Assembly: GCA_943787225.1 (NCBI GenBank)
Contig: CALSLP010000001.1
Span: forward strand, 966,964-1,030,963
Direction of reading: 5' to 3'
DNA length: 64,000 nt
From: an uncultured Alphaproteobacteria bacterium
GTDB lineage: Bacteria > Pseudomonadota > Alphaproteobacteria > MPNO01 > UBA2964
Of this stretch, positions 19,715 through 28,285 are shown piece by piece. Numbering within the stretch: position 1 is the stretch's first letter; each line of letters begins with the position of its first letter. A program made the position numbers and the translations under genes. The notes below the pieces were generated by a model that saw nothing but the letters and a program-made list of their open reading frames with translations, made no database searches and had not been told where the DNA came from.

Positions 19715-21262
19715 ATGATTCGCACCTTTCGTAATCTTGGCCGCGTCACGGGGATCGTAAGAACGATTGCAAGACATGATGCCCTCTTTCTTCTCACAGA
19801 AAGTAGTCCGCCCTTTTACGTAAAGTCCGGCCTCGCGCTGATCACCTTTGGGGCACGACCAACGCCAGCAGTCGCAAGCCTCCGGAAAGGCGAAAAGCTG
19901 GCGCTCGCACTCCAAAAACTGGGCCCCGGTTTTATAAAACTTGGACAGGCTCTTTCCGTGCGATCCGATTTGGTCGGGGAAGAAATCGCTGACGATCTCG
20001 CAACGCTGCAGGATAACTTGCCGCCTTTCGAGACCAGCGCCGCCCGTCAATCGATTGAAGATGAATTTGGCAAACCTCTCGACGAGATTTTTGCTTCTTT
20101 CGACGACACAGCTGTCGCCGCCGCCTCAATCGCACAGGTCCATTTCGCAACAACCACAGAAGACCTTCCAGTCGCCGTCAAAATTCTACGTCCCGGTATT
20201 GAGATGGCCTTTGCGCGCGAACTCGATCTGCTGCACTGGCTGGCAGAAATAGTTGAGCGCCATGTTCCTCAAGCCCGGCGATTACGGCCTATCGAGGTTA
20301 TCGACACGCTGGCAGAAACAGTTGCCATGGAAATGGATTTACGGCTCGAAGCCGCCGCCGGCGATGAACTGCGTATCAATTTCGAAGGTGACGAACGGTT
20401 CAACGTTCCAGCAATGGATTGGACGCGCACCGGTAGACGTGTTTTGACCTCAGAGCGCATCTCCGGCGTTCCGATTGACGAGATCAGCGCACTCGAGAAT
20501 GCCGGGCAAGATATAGAAACACTGGTTGCCAACATGGCCCGGGCCTTTTTTCTACAGGTCTTTAGGGACGGGTTTTTTCATGCCGATCTTCACCCCGGGA
20601 ATCTTCTGGTCGATGACGACGGGGCCATTCAGGCTGTTGATTTTGGCATTATGGGACGTCTCGACAAGCAGACGCGCTATTACCTCGCTGAGATGATGAT
20701 CGGATTTTTGACGGCTGATTACGCCAAGGTCGCCGCCGTCCATTTTCGCGCGGGTTACGTGCCGTCCACGCAGTCCGAGGAAGCCTTCGCGCAAGCAGCG
20801 CGCGCCATCGCGGAACCCATTTTAGGACTGCCCCTCAAGGATATCTCACTCGCCCGTCTTTTAGCTCAGCTCTTCACCATCACAGAACGATTTGAGATGC
20901 AGACCCAGCCGCAACTGCTGCTCCTGCAAAAAACCATGCTTGTCGCAGAGGGAGTCGGGCGACGGCTCCACCCTGATACAAATATGTGGGAGTTGGCCAA
21001 GCCGCTTATCGAGGATTGGATGGAGGATGCGCTATCGCCGGAAGCAAAGGCGGCAGAAGTGATGGTAGAAGCCGGCCGACTGATCGAACGTCTGCCGACG
21101 CTGATAACCGATATGAACGACGGTGTCGCAACGCTGGCTCGAGACGGCCTTAAGCTGCACCCGGATACAATCCATGCCATGTCGGGAAACAGAAAATCAG
21201 CTCGCTGGCGGTGGTGGGCCGGCGCCGCAATAGCCGTCGGACTCCTTATTGCCGCCACCTAA
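19715..21262 (+). CDS. ubiB: UbiB (ABC1/COQ8-type atypical kinase) of ubiquinone synthesis
   Basis: Required for the hydroxylation steps of ubiquinone synthesis; family members have ATPase rather than protein-kinase activity. About 515 residues. Visible: the KxGQ motif KLGQALSVRSDL, the Ala-rich loop AAASIAQVH, the invariant Lys region VAVKILRPG, the HxD-N catalytic segment HADLHPGNLL, the DFGIMGRL motif and a C-terminal membrane segment. ATG 19715 directly follows the ubiE stop. Confidence 0.93.
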   Translation: MIRTFRNLGRVTGIVRTIARHDALFLLTESSPPFYVKSGLALITFGARPTPAVASLRKGEKLALALQKLGPGFIKLGQALSVRSDLVGEEIADDLATLQDNLPPFETSAARQSIEDEFGKPLDEIFASFDDTAVAAASIAQVHFATTTEDLPVAVKILRPGIEMAFARELDLLHWLAEIVERHVPQARRLRPIEVIDTLAETVAMEMDLRLEAAAGDELRINFEGDERFNVPAMDWTRTGRRVLTSERISGVPIDEISALENAGQDIETLVANMARAFFLQVFRDGFFHADLHPGNLLVDDDGAIQAVDFGIMGRLDKQTRYYLAEMMIGFLTADYAKVAAVHFRAGYVPSTQSEEAFAQAARAIAEPILGLPLKDISLARLLAQLFTITERFEMQTQPQLLLLQKTMLVAEGVGRRLHPDTNMWELAKPLIEDWMEDALSPEAKAAEVMVEAGRLIERLPTLITDMNDGVATLARDGLKLHPDTIHAMSGNRKSARWRWWAGAAIAVGLLIAAT

Positions 21263-21441
21263 ACGGCCCTCATCTAAAGAAAATAAAGACCGCCGCAACA
21301 AATTCCCATTTGATTTTCAGGTGTTTTTCATCGCAGACTTATTCCGTAACGGACCTTCTCTTTCTTGAAGCACATCACAATCGAGAAGAGACGACATAAA
21401 TAACGTCCTAAAACAGGACGACACTACAGGGAGTAAATTGA

Positions 21442-22470
21442 ATGAATTTCGGAAAATCAATTTCGTTACTGGCAGCATTTTCATCGCTTGCCGCATTTGG
21501 TGGCAGTGCGACTGCGAACGACATTGCCAAATTCTATACGGGCAAACAGGTCAGTATCGTTGTCGCAGCGCGCGCCGGCGGCGGCCATCACAAATATTCG
21601 CTTTTTATTGCGCGATATTGGAAAAAACACATGCCCGGCAATCCAACCTTTATCACCCAAAATATGGGCGGCGCGGGCGGCACCAAGGCAGCCAACTATC
21701 TTTATAATCGGGCGGCAAAGGATGGAACAGCCGTCGGTATTCTGCTTTCCGATACCCCCTTCGCTTCCCGTATGCGGGAGACAGGCGTCAAATATGTCGC
21801 CAACAACTTTCATTACATTGGCGGTGTCGACAAGCCACAGGGCGCTTTTGTCGTTCTCAAGCGTTCGGGCATCAAAACCATGGAAGAGGCCAAGAAAAAA
21901 TCAGTCATTTTTGCGTCAACGGGTAAGGGGTCCCAAACCTATATTTTGCCCAAACTCGCCAATGCCATGCTCGGGACTAAATTCAAGATCGTGACGGGTT
22001 ATCGCGGGATGTCTGGTGTTTACAAAGCACTTGATGGCAAAGAAGCCGACGGCTTCCAGTCAGGCTGGTCCTCGGTGCAACTGATCCGGCCTCATTGGCT
22101 CACCGAAGGGCGTGTCATTGTCCTGGCAGCCAACTCGTTGTCACCTCTCAAAGACGCACCGAACGCGCCAACTTTCCGGGATCTGGTTAAAAATCCACTA
22201 GACCGGAAAATCGTTGAGATCATCAGCAATAACGATGTTATCGGTCGCGCCTGGATTGCTCCCCCGGGCATTCCAAAAGCGCGGTTAAAGGCACTTCGCA
22301 CAGCGTTTAAAAATATGGCGCATGATCCCGACGTGATCGCCGCCGCTAAAAAACGTAAAATGGACTGGAACTTTGTTGATTGGAAACCGCAACAAAAGCA
22401 TGCGGCTGATATTACCAATGCAGATGACAAGTTATTCAAACGCGTAAGAGCGCTCATTAATCAAAAGTAG
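21442..22470 (+). CDS. Bug/TctC-family periplasmic solute-binding protein (orphan)
   Basis: A 342-residue secreted binding protein of the tripartite tricarboxylate transporter (TTT) family. A signal peptide (ending GSATAN) is followed by IAKFYTGKQVSIVV and the long family pattern QNMGGAGGTKAANYLYNRAAKDGT, which in this family binds a carboxylate. The matching TctA and TctB membrane genes are not in the window, so it is an orphan that may work with a distant transporter or act as a sensor. A strong terminator follows the stop. Confidence 0.85.
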   Translation: MNFGKSISLLAAFSSLAAFGGSATANDIAKFYTGKQVSIVVAARAGGGHHKYSLFIARYWKKHMPGNPTFITQNMGGAGGTKAANYLYNRAAKDGTAVGILLSDTPFASRMRETGVKYVANNFHYIGGVDKPQGAFVVLKRSGIKTMEEAKKKSVIFASTGKGSQTYILPKLANAMLGTKFKIVTGYRGMSGVYKALDGKEADGFQSGWSSVQLIRPHWLTEGRVIVLAANSLSPLKDAPNAPTFRDLVKNPLDRKIVEIISNNDVIGRAWIAPPGIPKARLKALRTAFKNMAHDPDVIAAAKKRKMDWNFVDWKPQQKHAADITNADDKLFKRVRALINQK

Positions 22471-22490
22471 GTTTCAAGAATTTTGCAATT

Positions 22491-22519
22491 AAATGCGGTC
22501 CTTCGGGGCCGCATTTTTT
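22491..22519 (+). terminator. Rho-independent terminator
   Basis: AAATGCGG - loop - CCGCATTT followed by further T residues, ending ~50 bases after the stop of the Bug-family gene and 31 bases before the end of the convergent secreted-protein gene. Confidence 0.85.
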
Positions 22520-22549
22520 GTGATCAATATTCAAACTTCTGCGCAGAGC

Positions 22550-23680
22550 TCAGTTTGTCGTTGCGCTTTTATCTTCTTCCACGGTCTGTCCAGCTTCAGG
22601 CTCAAGACCACTCACCGCCTCTGCGGCGGCAGCCAGAACTCTAGCTTCGAGCGACAGCCGGGAGCTGAGCGATATTTGTTTTCTCAGCGCTGGCTGGCTC
22701 AAAATAACATCGCTGACCTGTTTCAATGGCTCAACAATAAGACCGGTAAGATAGGTCGTATCATTTTTGAACCCTCTCAACTCAATGACCAGCTTCCCAT
22801 CGCTGGACTGACCTTCAATAATAATGGCACCACCCATCTCCGGTGATTTCTGGCGTTTCAACACCTGAGTTAAATCGCCTGACAAATAACCGCCCGCAAA
22901 TTTAAGCCTGCCCCTATCAAGTGAGTCGCTATTACCCGAAAGCAAAGCATCCCGCGTCCATTGTGCGGGGCCGCCACGCGTCACAAGGAAGGGAATATTG
23001 TTAACTCTGATTTCACGACCCAAGGGCGCATTAAAGCGGGGATCATCAAGATCCTGTGTCATCAAGATAATTCGATAGCTTCCAACCGGAACATCAATAG
23101 AAATTGTTTTAACGCCCGAAAGACCATCAGCGAGTAAGGCACTAACTTCTGGTCGGCGCAAAGCAGAGACCCGTTTGCCGGAAACACGCAGATCACCGGG
23201 GACCACGCGGGTAAAGCCATCCATGACTTTGCCGTCTGCGGGACCAAAATCGAGAGCGATCAACGCGTTGCGAGGTTTGTAGTCAGACGAGACCGCAAGT
23301 CGGGTGATCGAGGTTTTGGTCAACGCGCGTGTTGCTAAAGTCGAAACCCGGCTCACAACCTGAAACAGATCAGATGGTTTCAATGCTTTTTTTTGATCAC
23401 TCAAAGTCCGCATTAAACTTACGGCGCGCTGGACAACATCATCGGGACCCGGGTTACCAACCGAAAGATACCGGGGAATAGCCGCATTTAACTGTGTTGC
23501 CGAAACCGCGCCAGGCGATTTGGACGGAGCGGTCGTGGGTGTAGGAGCTTCAATCACCGGTGCTAACGCCGATAATTGGTTCGTTTGTGCCTGTGAAACA
23601 GATGCCATCGTCACAGATGTGCTGATCACGGCACCAAATAGAGCGATTTTACGAAGAGTGCAGACGGACGTTCTAACCAT
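22550..23680 (-). CDS. secreted protein of unknown function with a possible beta-sandwich domain
   Basis: A 376-residue protein with a signal peptide (cleavage near SVSQAQT), then a Pro/Thr/Ala-rich linker (about residues 30-60). The middle contains ALIALDFGPADGKVMDGFTRV, like the strand-turn-strand seen in galactose-binding-like or carbohydrate-esterase-linked domains (D-F-G-x-G...G-F/Y), followed by IDVPVGSYRIILMTQDL, a typical edge strand of such folds. No catalytic motif. The C-terminus is acidic and Glu/Ala-rich. Function unknown; the domain suggestion is weak. Divergent from coaBC. Confidence 0.6.
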   Translation of the reverse strand: MVRTSVCTLRKIALFGAVISTSVTMASVSQAQTNQLSALAPVIEAPTPTTAPSKSPGAVSATQLNAAIPRYLSVGNPGPDDVVQRAVSLMRTLSDQKKALKPSDLFQVVSRVSTLATRALTKTSITRLAVSSDYKPRNALIALDFGPADGKVMDGFTRVVPGDLRVSGKRVSALRRPEVSALLADGLSGVKTISIDVPVGSYRIILMTQDLDDPRFNAPLGREIRVNNIPFLVTRGGPAQWTRDALLSGNSDSLDRGRLKFAGGYLSGDLTQVLKRQKSPEMGGAIIIEGQSSDGKLVIELRGFKNDTTYLTGLIVEPLKQVSDVILSQPALRKQISLSSRLSLEARVLAAAAEAVSGLEPEAGQTVEEDKSATTN

Positions 23681-23991
23681 AATTTCCACCGAATAACGTT
23701 CTCACTACGCGTTACTGCCCGTAGGGGGGCACCCAAGAATAAGCAAGAACCATGCCAATTATTTTTACACCATAATATCAATTAGTTAGGGTATTTCAGA
23801 GCCAATTTCGGGCCATATTCTGTCCAATCCTGATACAGGTCTGGTACGATTTTGTGATTCATCGGGAATGCAAATGTCCACGAATATTGACCGGAGCTGG
23901 TTTCAGCGATTGCAGCGAATTGTTGCCGTTTCAGCCTGAACTCACTAGTTTACAGTCGAATTCTCAGAATTTTTGTCAGGGACTCATCAAT
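23681..23991. other. 311-base divergent intergenic region, no clear element
   Basis: Lies between the divergent secreted-protein gene and coaBC and must contain both promoters. I see an AT-rich stretch around 23750-23800 but no repeat, operator or small gene that I can support. Confidence 0.4.
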
Positions 23992-25203
23992 ATGCTGCAA
24001 AGCAAGCGCATCTTGTTGATCATATCCGGTGGTATCGCTGCCTATAAGTGCCTGGAGCTCATCCGGCGCCTGCGTGAGCAAGGGGCGGCCGTGCGGTGTG
24101 TTCTGACCAAATCCGCAACCGAATTTATCACACCATTATCCGTCGCGGCCTTATCCGGTGACAAGGTCTACGGAGATTTGTTTTCTCTGACAGACGAACA
24201 TGAGATGGGCCACATACAGCTTTCCCGCGATGCCGATCTACTGGTCGTCGTTCCGGCAACCGCGAATATTCTTGCCCGCATGGCACAGGGCATTGCGGAC
24301 GATCTCGCAACAACCGTTTTGCTGGCGACCGACAAAAAGGTGATGGCCGCCCCGTCCATGAATGTCCGAATGTGGGAACATGCGGCAACCGTTAGCAATC
24401 TGGATATATTGCGTCGCCGTGGTATTGAAATCCTGGGACCGGATTCTGGCGATATGGCCTGCGGCGAATATGGCGAGGGCCGGATGGTCGAGCCAGCCGA
24501 TATTCTTGCCGCCATCGAGGCACATTTTATCGATGAGGGGCGGCTCAGTGGCTTACGCGCGCTGGTGACCAGCGGCCCAACGCACGAGCCTGTTGATCCG
24601 GTTCGCTATATCGCGAACCGTTCTTCCGGCAAACAGGGCCATGCCATTGCCTCGGCTTTGGCGCGACTCGGTGCCCAAACGACGTTGGTCACAGGTCCGA
24701 CACACGAACATGACCCAGGCGGGGTGGACGTTGTCCATATTGAAACCGCCCGCGAAATGTTAGCCGCCTGCGAAAAAGCGCTCCCCGCCGATATCGCGGT
24801 TTGTGCCGCCGCCGTCTCAGATTGGCGGGTGGCGCATGAAGCGGATCAAAAAATCAAGAAAGATGGCACCACCCCATCACTGTCGCTTACGGAAAACCCC
24901 GATATTTTGCGGGCGCTTTCTCAGCCAGGTAATGATCGGCCACGACTCGTCGTGGGTTTTGCCGCCGAGACAGGTGACGTTATCGAAAAAGCCGTACCAA
25001 AGCGTGAAAACAAAGGCTGTGACTGGATCGTCGCCAATGATGTTTCGCCGGGAACCGATACTTTCGGTGGCGATACCAATCAGGTGCATTTGATTACCGA
25101 TGCCGGAAGTGAAAGCTGGCCGAAAATGTCCAAGCAAGAAGTCGCAACGATGCTCGCGCGTCGCATCGCCGATCAATTTTATCCTCCCACCGCCGCAGAA
25201 TAG
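23992..25203 (+). CDS. coaBC: bifunctional phosphopantothenoylcysteine decarboxylase / phosphopantothenate-cysteine ligase
   Basis: Performs two steps of coenzyme A synthesis. Of about 403 residues, the N-terminal CoaC half is the FMN-dependent decarboxylase (SGGIAAYKCLELIRRL; active-site His in ITPLSV-LxxDxHEMGHI region; PSMNVRMWEH substrate motif) and the C-terminal CoaB half the CTP-dependent ligase (VTSGPTHEPVDPVRYIANRS, SSGKQGHAIA, KIKK loop with the catalytic Lys). ATG 23992 fits the family start (MLQSKRILLIISGGI). dut follows within 10 bases. Confidence 0.95.
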   Translation: MLQSKRILLIISGGIAAYKCLELIRRLREQGAAVRCVLTKSATEFITPLSVAALSGDKVYGDLFSLTDEHEMGHIQLSRDADLLVVVPATANILARMAQGIADDLATTVLLATDKKVMAAPSMNVRMWEHAATVSNLDILRRRGIEILGPDSGDMACGEYGEGRMVEPADILAAIEAHFIDEGRLSGLRALVTSGPTHEPVDPVRYIANRSSGKQGHAIASALARLGAQTTLVTGPTHEHDPGGVDVVHIETAREMLAACEKALPADIAVCAAAVSDWRVAHEADQKIKKDGTTPSLSLTENPDILRALSQPGNDRPRLVVGFAAETGDVIEKAVPKRENKGCDWIVANDVSPGTDTFGGDTNQVHLITDAGSESWPKMSKQEVATMLARRIADQFYPPTAAE

Positions 25204-25213
25204 AGGTTCATGA

Positions 25214-25663
25214 ATGGTTTCGGTCGCCGTAAAGCGTTTACCCCATAATGGCGACTTGCCATTGCCTGCCTATGAAACTGCAGCAGCAGCGGGCATGGAT
25301 TTGCCAGCGGCCGTCGAACAGGACCTGACCCTCACGCCAGGCGAACGGGCGTTGGTACCAACCGGTTTAGCCATCGCCTTACCGGACGGATATGAAGCGC
25401 AAGTGCGCCCACGCTCAGGTTTGGCGGCACGCAATGGTGTTACCGTCCTTAATACCCCCGGTACAATCGATGCGGATTACCGCGGCGAGGTTAAAGTTAT
25501 TCTCGCTAATCTGGGCAATGAAGATTTTACAATCGAGCGCGGTATGCGCATCGCCCAGATGGTGATCGCCCCCGTCGTCCAGGCCGTCTTGCAGGAAGCG
25601 GACACATTGCCCGAAACAGCTCGCGGCGAAGGCGGTTTTGGATCTACTGGCACGAAAACCTAA
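25214..25663 (+). CDS. dut: dUTP diphosphatase
   Basis: Trimeric dUTPase that hydrolyses dUTP to dUMP and PPi, keeping uracil out of DNA. All five motifs are visible in 149 residues: [24 protein letters not shown] (with the catalytic Asp), [10 protein letters not shown] and the C-terminal [10 protein letters not shown] that closes over the nucleotide. Third-generation operon partner of coaBC; thiF/moeB-like gene starts 16 bases later. Confidence 0.96.
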   Translation: MVSVAVKRLPHNGDLPLPAYETAAAAGMDLPAAVEQDLTLTPGERALVPTGLAIALPDGYEAQVRPRSGLAARNGVTVLNTPGTIDADYRGEVKVILANLGNEDFTIERGMRIAQMVIAPVVQAVLQEADTLPETARGEGGFGSTGTKT

Positions 25664-25678
25664 GCAGTCAAAGAGCTC

Positions 25679-26476
25679 ATGGACTTCTCTGACGAACAGC
25701 TTCAACGCTATGCCCGACATATTGTCCTGCCTGAAGTCGGCGGTGTTGGGCAAGAAAAACTGCTATCAGGAAAGGTCCTGGTTATCGGCGCTGGCGGGCT
25801 GGGTGCACCGCTCCTCCTGTATCTCGCCGCGGCCGGGATCGGTACGCTTGGGGTCGTCGATGACGATGTGGTCGATCTATCAAATCTGCAGCGACAGGTT
25901 ATCCACGCGACCACCAACATAGGCGTTCCCAAAGTCGAAAGCGCTGCGACGACAATTGCCGCGGTAAATCCGGAGGTTAAATTCCAGCCCCATCACGTCA
26001 GATTGACAAGCGAAAATGTCTTCGACCTGATTGAGGGATACGACATTATTGCCGACGGGTCAGATAACTTCGAAACCCGTTTTCTGGTGAATGACGCCTG
26101 CCACCTAGGAGGCAAGACCCTCGTGTCCGGCGCCATCCTGCGTTTCGAAGGACAGATCGCAACGTTCAAATCCCATATGGGAAAAGACTATCCCTGTTAT
26201 CGTTGTTTATATCGCGAGCCACCCCCGGCGGGCATGGTGCCGAGTTGCTCTGAAGGAGGGGTTCTCGGTGCGCTCGCGGGAACTGTCGGCTCAATGCAAG
26301 CAACCGAAGTGTTGAAGGAAGTGATGGGGATTGGGACCAGCCTGTCCGGCAGTCTGATGCTGTATGATGCGCTGGAGACCGAGTTCCGAAAAATCTCCCT
26401 CAAACGTGACAGCGATTGCCCGCTCTGCGGTGACAACCCCACAATATCCGACCTTTCTAGTCACGCGGCGGCCTGA
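25679..26476 (+). CDS. ThiF/MoeB/HesA-family adenylyltransferase (E1-like)
   Basis: E1-like enzyme that adenylates the C-terminal glycine of a ubiquitin-like sulfur carrier (MoaD or ThiS). 265 residues: nucleotide site IGAGGLGAPLLLYLAAAG, the DDDVVDLSNLQRQ motif with the catalytic Arg, the GSDNFETRFLVND substrate loop, and two CxxC zinc pairs (CYRC and CPLC). A Cys in VPSCSEGGVLG is at the position of the active-site loop Cys. Lacks the C-terminal rhodanese domain of MoeZ/MOCS3. Which carrier it serves is open: no MoaD/ThiS is in the window. It is followed two bases later by a DsrE-family gene, unlike the usual moa or thi context. Confidence 0.88.
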   Translation: MDFSDEQLQRYARHIVLPEVGGVGQEKLLSGKVLVIGAGGLGAPLLLYLAAAGIGTLGVVDDDVVDLSNLQRQVIHATTNIGVPKVESAATTIAAVNPEVKFQPHHVRLTSENVFDLIEGYDIIADGSDNFETRFLVNDACHLGGKTLVSGAILRFEGQIATFKSHMGKDYPCYRCLYREPPPAGMVPSCSEGGVLGALAGTVGSMQATEVLKEVMGIGTSLSGSLMLYDALETEFRKISLKRDSDCPLCGDNPTISDLSSHAAA

Positions 26477-26478
26477 AT

Positions 26479-26916
26479 ATGGCGACCCGACGCCGGTTAT
26501 CTCTAATCGTATTCTCAGGCGACTTTGACCGTGTACATTATGCCTTTGCAATGGCGAGTGCCGCCGCGGCAACCGATCGCCCGGTTACCATGTTTTTCTC
26601 AGGGGGCGCTCTTCGTTTCTTTCTTCCCAAGGCCAATGACAGCACTCCAGGGTGGGGGGCACTGGCGCCCGCCGAAAATGGCAAGACTGCCATCGAACGC
26701 GACAACGACCTCAGCAAGGACGGTATCGGGACAATCGAAGAACTTGCGATGGCCTGTGTTGAGCTCGACGTAGCGTTCGTCCGCTGCGACATGGGCGTTA
26801 AAGCGAACAAGCTAGACGCCACAACATTCCGACCCGATATTCCGACCCGCAGCGGTGGGCTGGTCAGCTTTTTGGCGGAAGCAGAGAAAGAAGACAGTCA
26901 AATCGTCTTTCTATAG
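26479..26916 (+). CDS. DsrE/DsrF-like family protein
   Basis: A 145-residue protein with the DsrE fold pattern: SLIVFSGDFDRVHYAFAMAS, then PVTMFFSGGALRFFLP, EELAMACVELDVAFVRCDMG and the C-terminal GGLVSFLAEAEKEDSQIVFL. DsrE/TusD proteins relay sulfur as persulfide; the possible Cys here are those of MACVELDVAFVRCDM. The N-terminal part is similar to uncharacterised DsrE-like proteins of this class. Two bases after the E1-like gene, so almost certainly co-translated; a joint sulfur-transfer role is an inference. Confidence 0.78.
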   Translation: MATRRRLSLIVFSGDFDRVHYAFAMASAAAATDRPVTMFFSGGALRFFLPKANDSTPGWGALAPAENGKTAIERDNDLSKDGIGTIEELAMACVELDVAFVRCDMGVKANKLDATTFRPDIPTRSGGLVSFLAEAEKEDSQIVFL

Positions 26917-26995
26917 ACAATGCGCCCGCTTGACGCCCTGCCATTATGGTCCGTACCCTATCCTTATAAAGATTAAGGATTCAGGGAGCCCAACG

Positions 26996-27688
26996 ATGTC
27001 ACGCACATTTCGCAAACAGCTGGAAGCAGCAGTATCGGAACGCCATTGCGCAGATCATCCCATGACGGAGAAATGGGCGCGCGGTGAGCTGAGCAAACGC
27101 TGCATGATGGGGTGGGCCGCTGAGCAGTGGCATTGGGTTAGCAAGATGAACACGCCAACATTTTTCATCTGCAAGGATGCGCCCGACGATGTCATCCATG
27201 CCGAAATCGATAACTTTCATGAAGAGATGGATCCCGATCACTCGCATCTCGATATCATGCTGAAATTTGCCAAAGCCAATGGCGGCAGCCCAACAAAAAT
27301 TAAAAAAGGCGAGGGACTGCCCACGACGCGGTCATGGGTACGATTTTTGACCGATGCCGCACGTGATAACCCCTGGTTTTGCGGAATGTCAGCGCTGCGG
27401 ATTGGAACCGAATCTCAGTCGCCCCGATTATATTCCAAGATGCTGCCTGCCCTTCGGGATAAATACAAATTCAAAGAAGAAGAGATAGAGCATTTTTGGC
27501 TCCATTCCGAAGTCGATGTTGAACATGGCGGTATTGCCTACGACCTGATCGTCAAACATTGCAAATCACGGGAGCAGCAGGAACTCTGCATTCATTTTGC
27601 GAGAGAGAGCGCCAAGATGCGCTGGTTCCATTTCGACGGCATCTATCTTCACTATGAGATGGACTACGCGCTTCAACCGGCTGAATAG
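26996..27688 (+). CDS. heme-oxygenase-like diiron oxidase (TenA/PqqC/CADD fold)
   Basis: A 230-residue, all-alpha protein. Residues E77, H84, E139, H170, D174 and H177 sit at the positions and spacings of the six diiron ligands of the CADD protein (E81, H88, E142, H174, D178, H181), including the HxxxDxxH in HSEVDVEH. This supports an O2-activating diiron oxidase rather than a thiaminase (TenA) or PqqC. No Tyr occurs before residue 145, so CADD's self-sacrificing Tyr27 has no counterpart. Substrate unknown. The ATG at 26996 has an upstream CAGGGAG; an in-frame start at 26855 overlaps the DsrE gene and is less likely. About 80 bases after the DsrE gene. Confidence 0.82.
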   Translation: MSRTFRKQLEAAVSERHCADHPMTEKWARGELSKRCMMGWAAEQWHWVSKMNTPTFFICKDAPDDVIHAEIDNFHEEMDPDHSHLDIMLKFAKANGGSPTKIKKGEGLPTTRSWVRFLTDAARDNPWFCGMSALRIGTESQSPRLYSKMLPALRDKYKFKEEEIEHFWLHSEVDVEHGGIAYDLIVKHCKSREQQELCIHFARESAKMRWFHFDGIYLHYEMDYALQPAE

Positions 27689-27713
27689 CGAAACCTTATT
27701 CTTCCTAAGGATG

Positions 27714-27728
27714 CTAACACCACATTAA
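27714..27728. promoter_or_regulatory. CtrA-like site, one mismatch
   Basis: CTAA-CACCACA-TTAA: the alphaproteobacterial cell-cycle regulator CtrA binds TTAA-N7-TTAA, so this differs at one base. It is about 52 bases upstream of the response-regulator ATG at 27781 and is followed by CC as in the classical TTAACC half-site. Confidence 0.45.
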
Positions 27729-27780
27729 CCAATTATGCCTAGGCTCATTGTGAGATTTTAATCCAACACGGTGACTAGAA

Positions 27781-28266
27781 ATGGCCCGAGCCAAAAGATT
27801 AGAAACGGCGCCGCAGAAAGCAGCTGCCAAAAGCATTACCCTTAAACCTGCTGCTAATCAGGCGACAAAACAAGCGCCCCGTATCCTCGTCGCCGAGGAT
27901 AATCCCACCAATCAGAAGGTCCTCACCTGCTTGTTACAACCCACTGGCTGTCAACTTGATTTCGTTGATAACGGTCTTGATGCCATCGCCGCCGTTACCC
28001 GCTCATCATATGACTTGGTGCTTATGGATATGCGGATGCCTAAGATGGATGGTGTCACTGCGACATATCGGATTCGGTCATTGCCCGAACCTGCCGCCTC
28101 GGTGCCAATTGTGGCCCTGACCGCTGACGTCGTCGCTGGCGCAAAAGAAAAATTTCAAGCCGCTGGAATGAATGGCTTTGTTACGAAACCCATTGATAGG
28201 GTACTCCTCTTCAAGACGATTGAGGAGCACACGGGGTCAACTCTGACCCGTCCTGACTTCATGTAG
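27781..28266 (+). CDS. single-domain response regulator (CheY-like) with basic N-terminal extension
   Basis: A 161-residue receiver protein. The receiver starts at about residue 34 after a Lys/Ala/Thr-rich extension. Conserved features: acidic pair ED at 39-40, phospho-acceptor Asp83 in LMDMRMPKMDG, Thr/Ala switch in VALTAD and the Lys of TKPID. The sequence is close to receiver domains released from hybrid kinases (AEDNPTNQKV). There is no output domain, so it would act by protein contact, as DivK or CpdR do. A CtrA-like site lies upstream. Confidence 0.88.
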   Translation: MARAKRLETAPQKAAAKSITLKPAANQATKQAPRILVAEDNPTNQKVLTCLLQPTGCQLDFVDNGLDAIAAVTRSSYDLVLMDMRMPKMDGVTATYRIRSLPEPAASVPIVALTADVVAGAKEKFQAAGMNGFVTKPIDRVLLFKTIEEHTGSTLTRPDFM

Positions 28267-28285
28267 GTCACACCCTTGGCTCACT

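Noticed and set aside
26855-26995. Longer N-terminus for the HDO gene starting at 26855
   Set aside because: It would overlap the DsrE gene and lacks a ribosome-binding site; the ATG at 26996 has CAGGGAG upstream and starts like the family.
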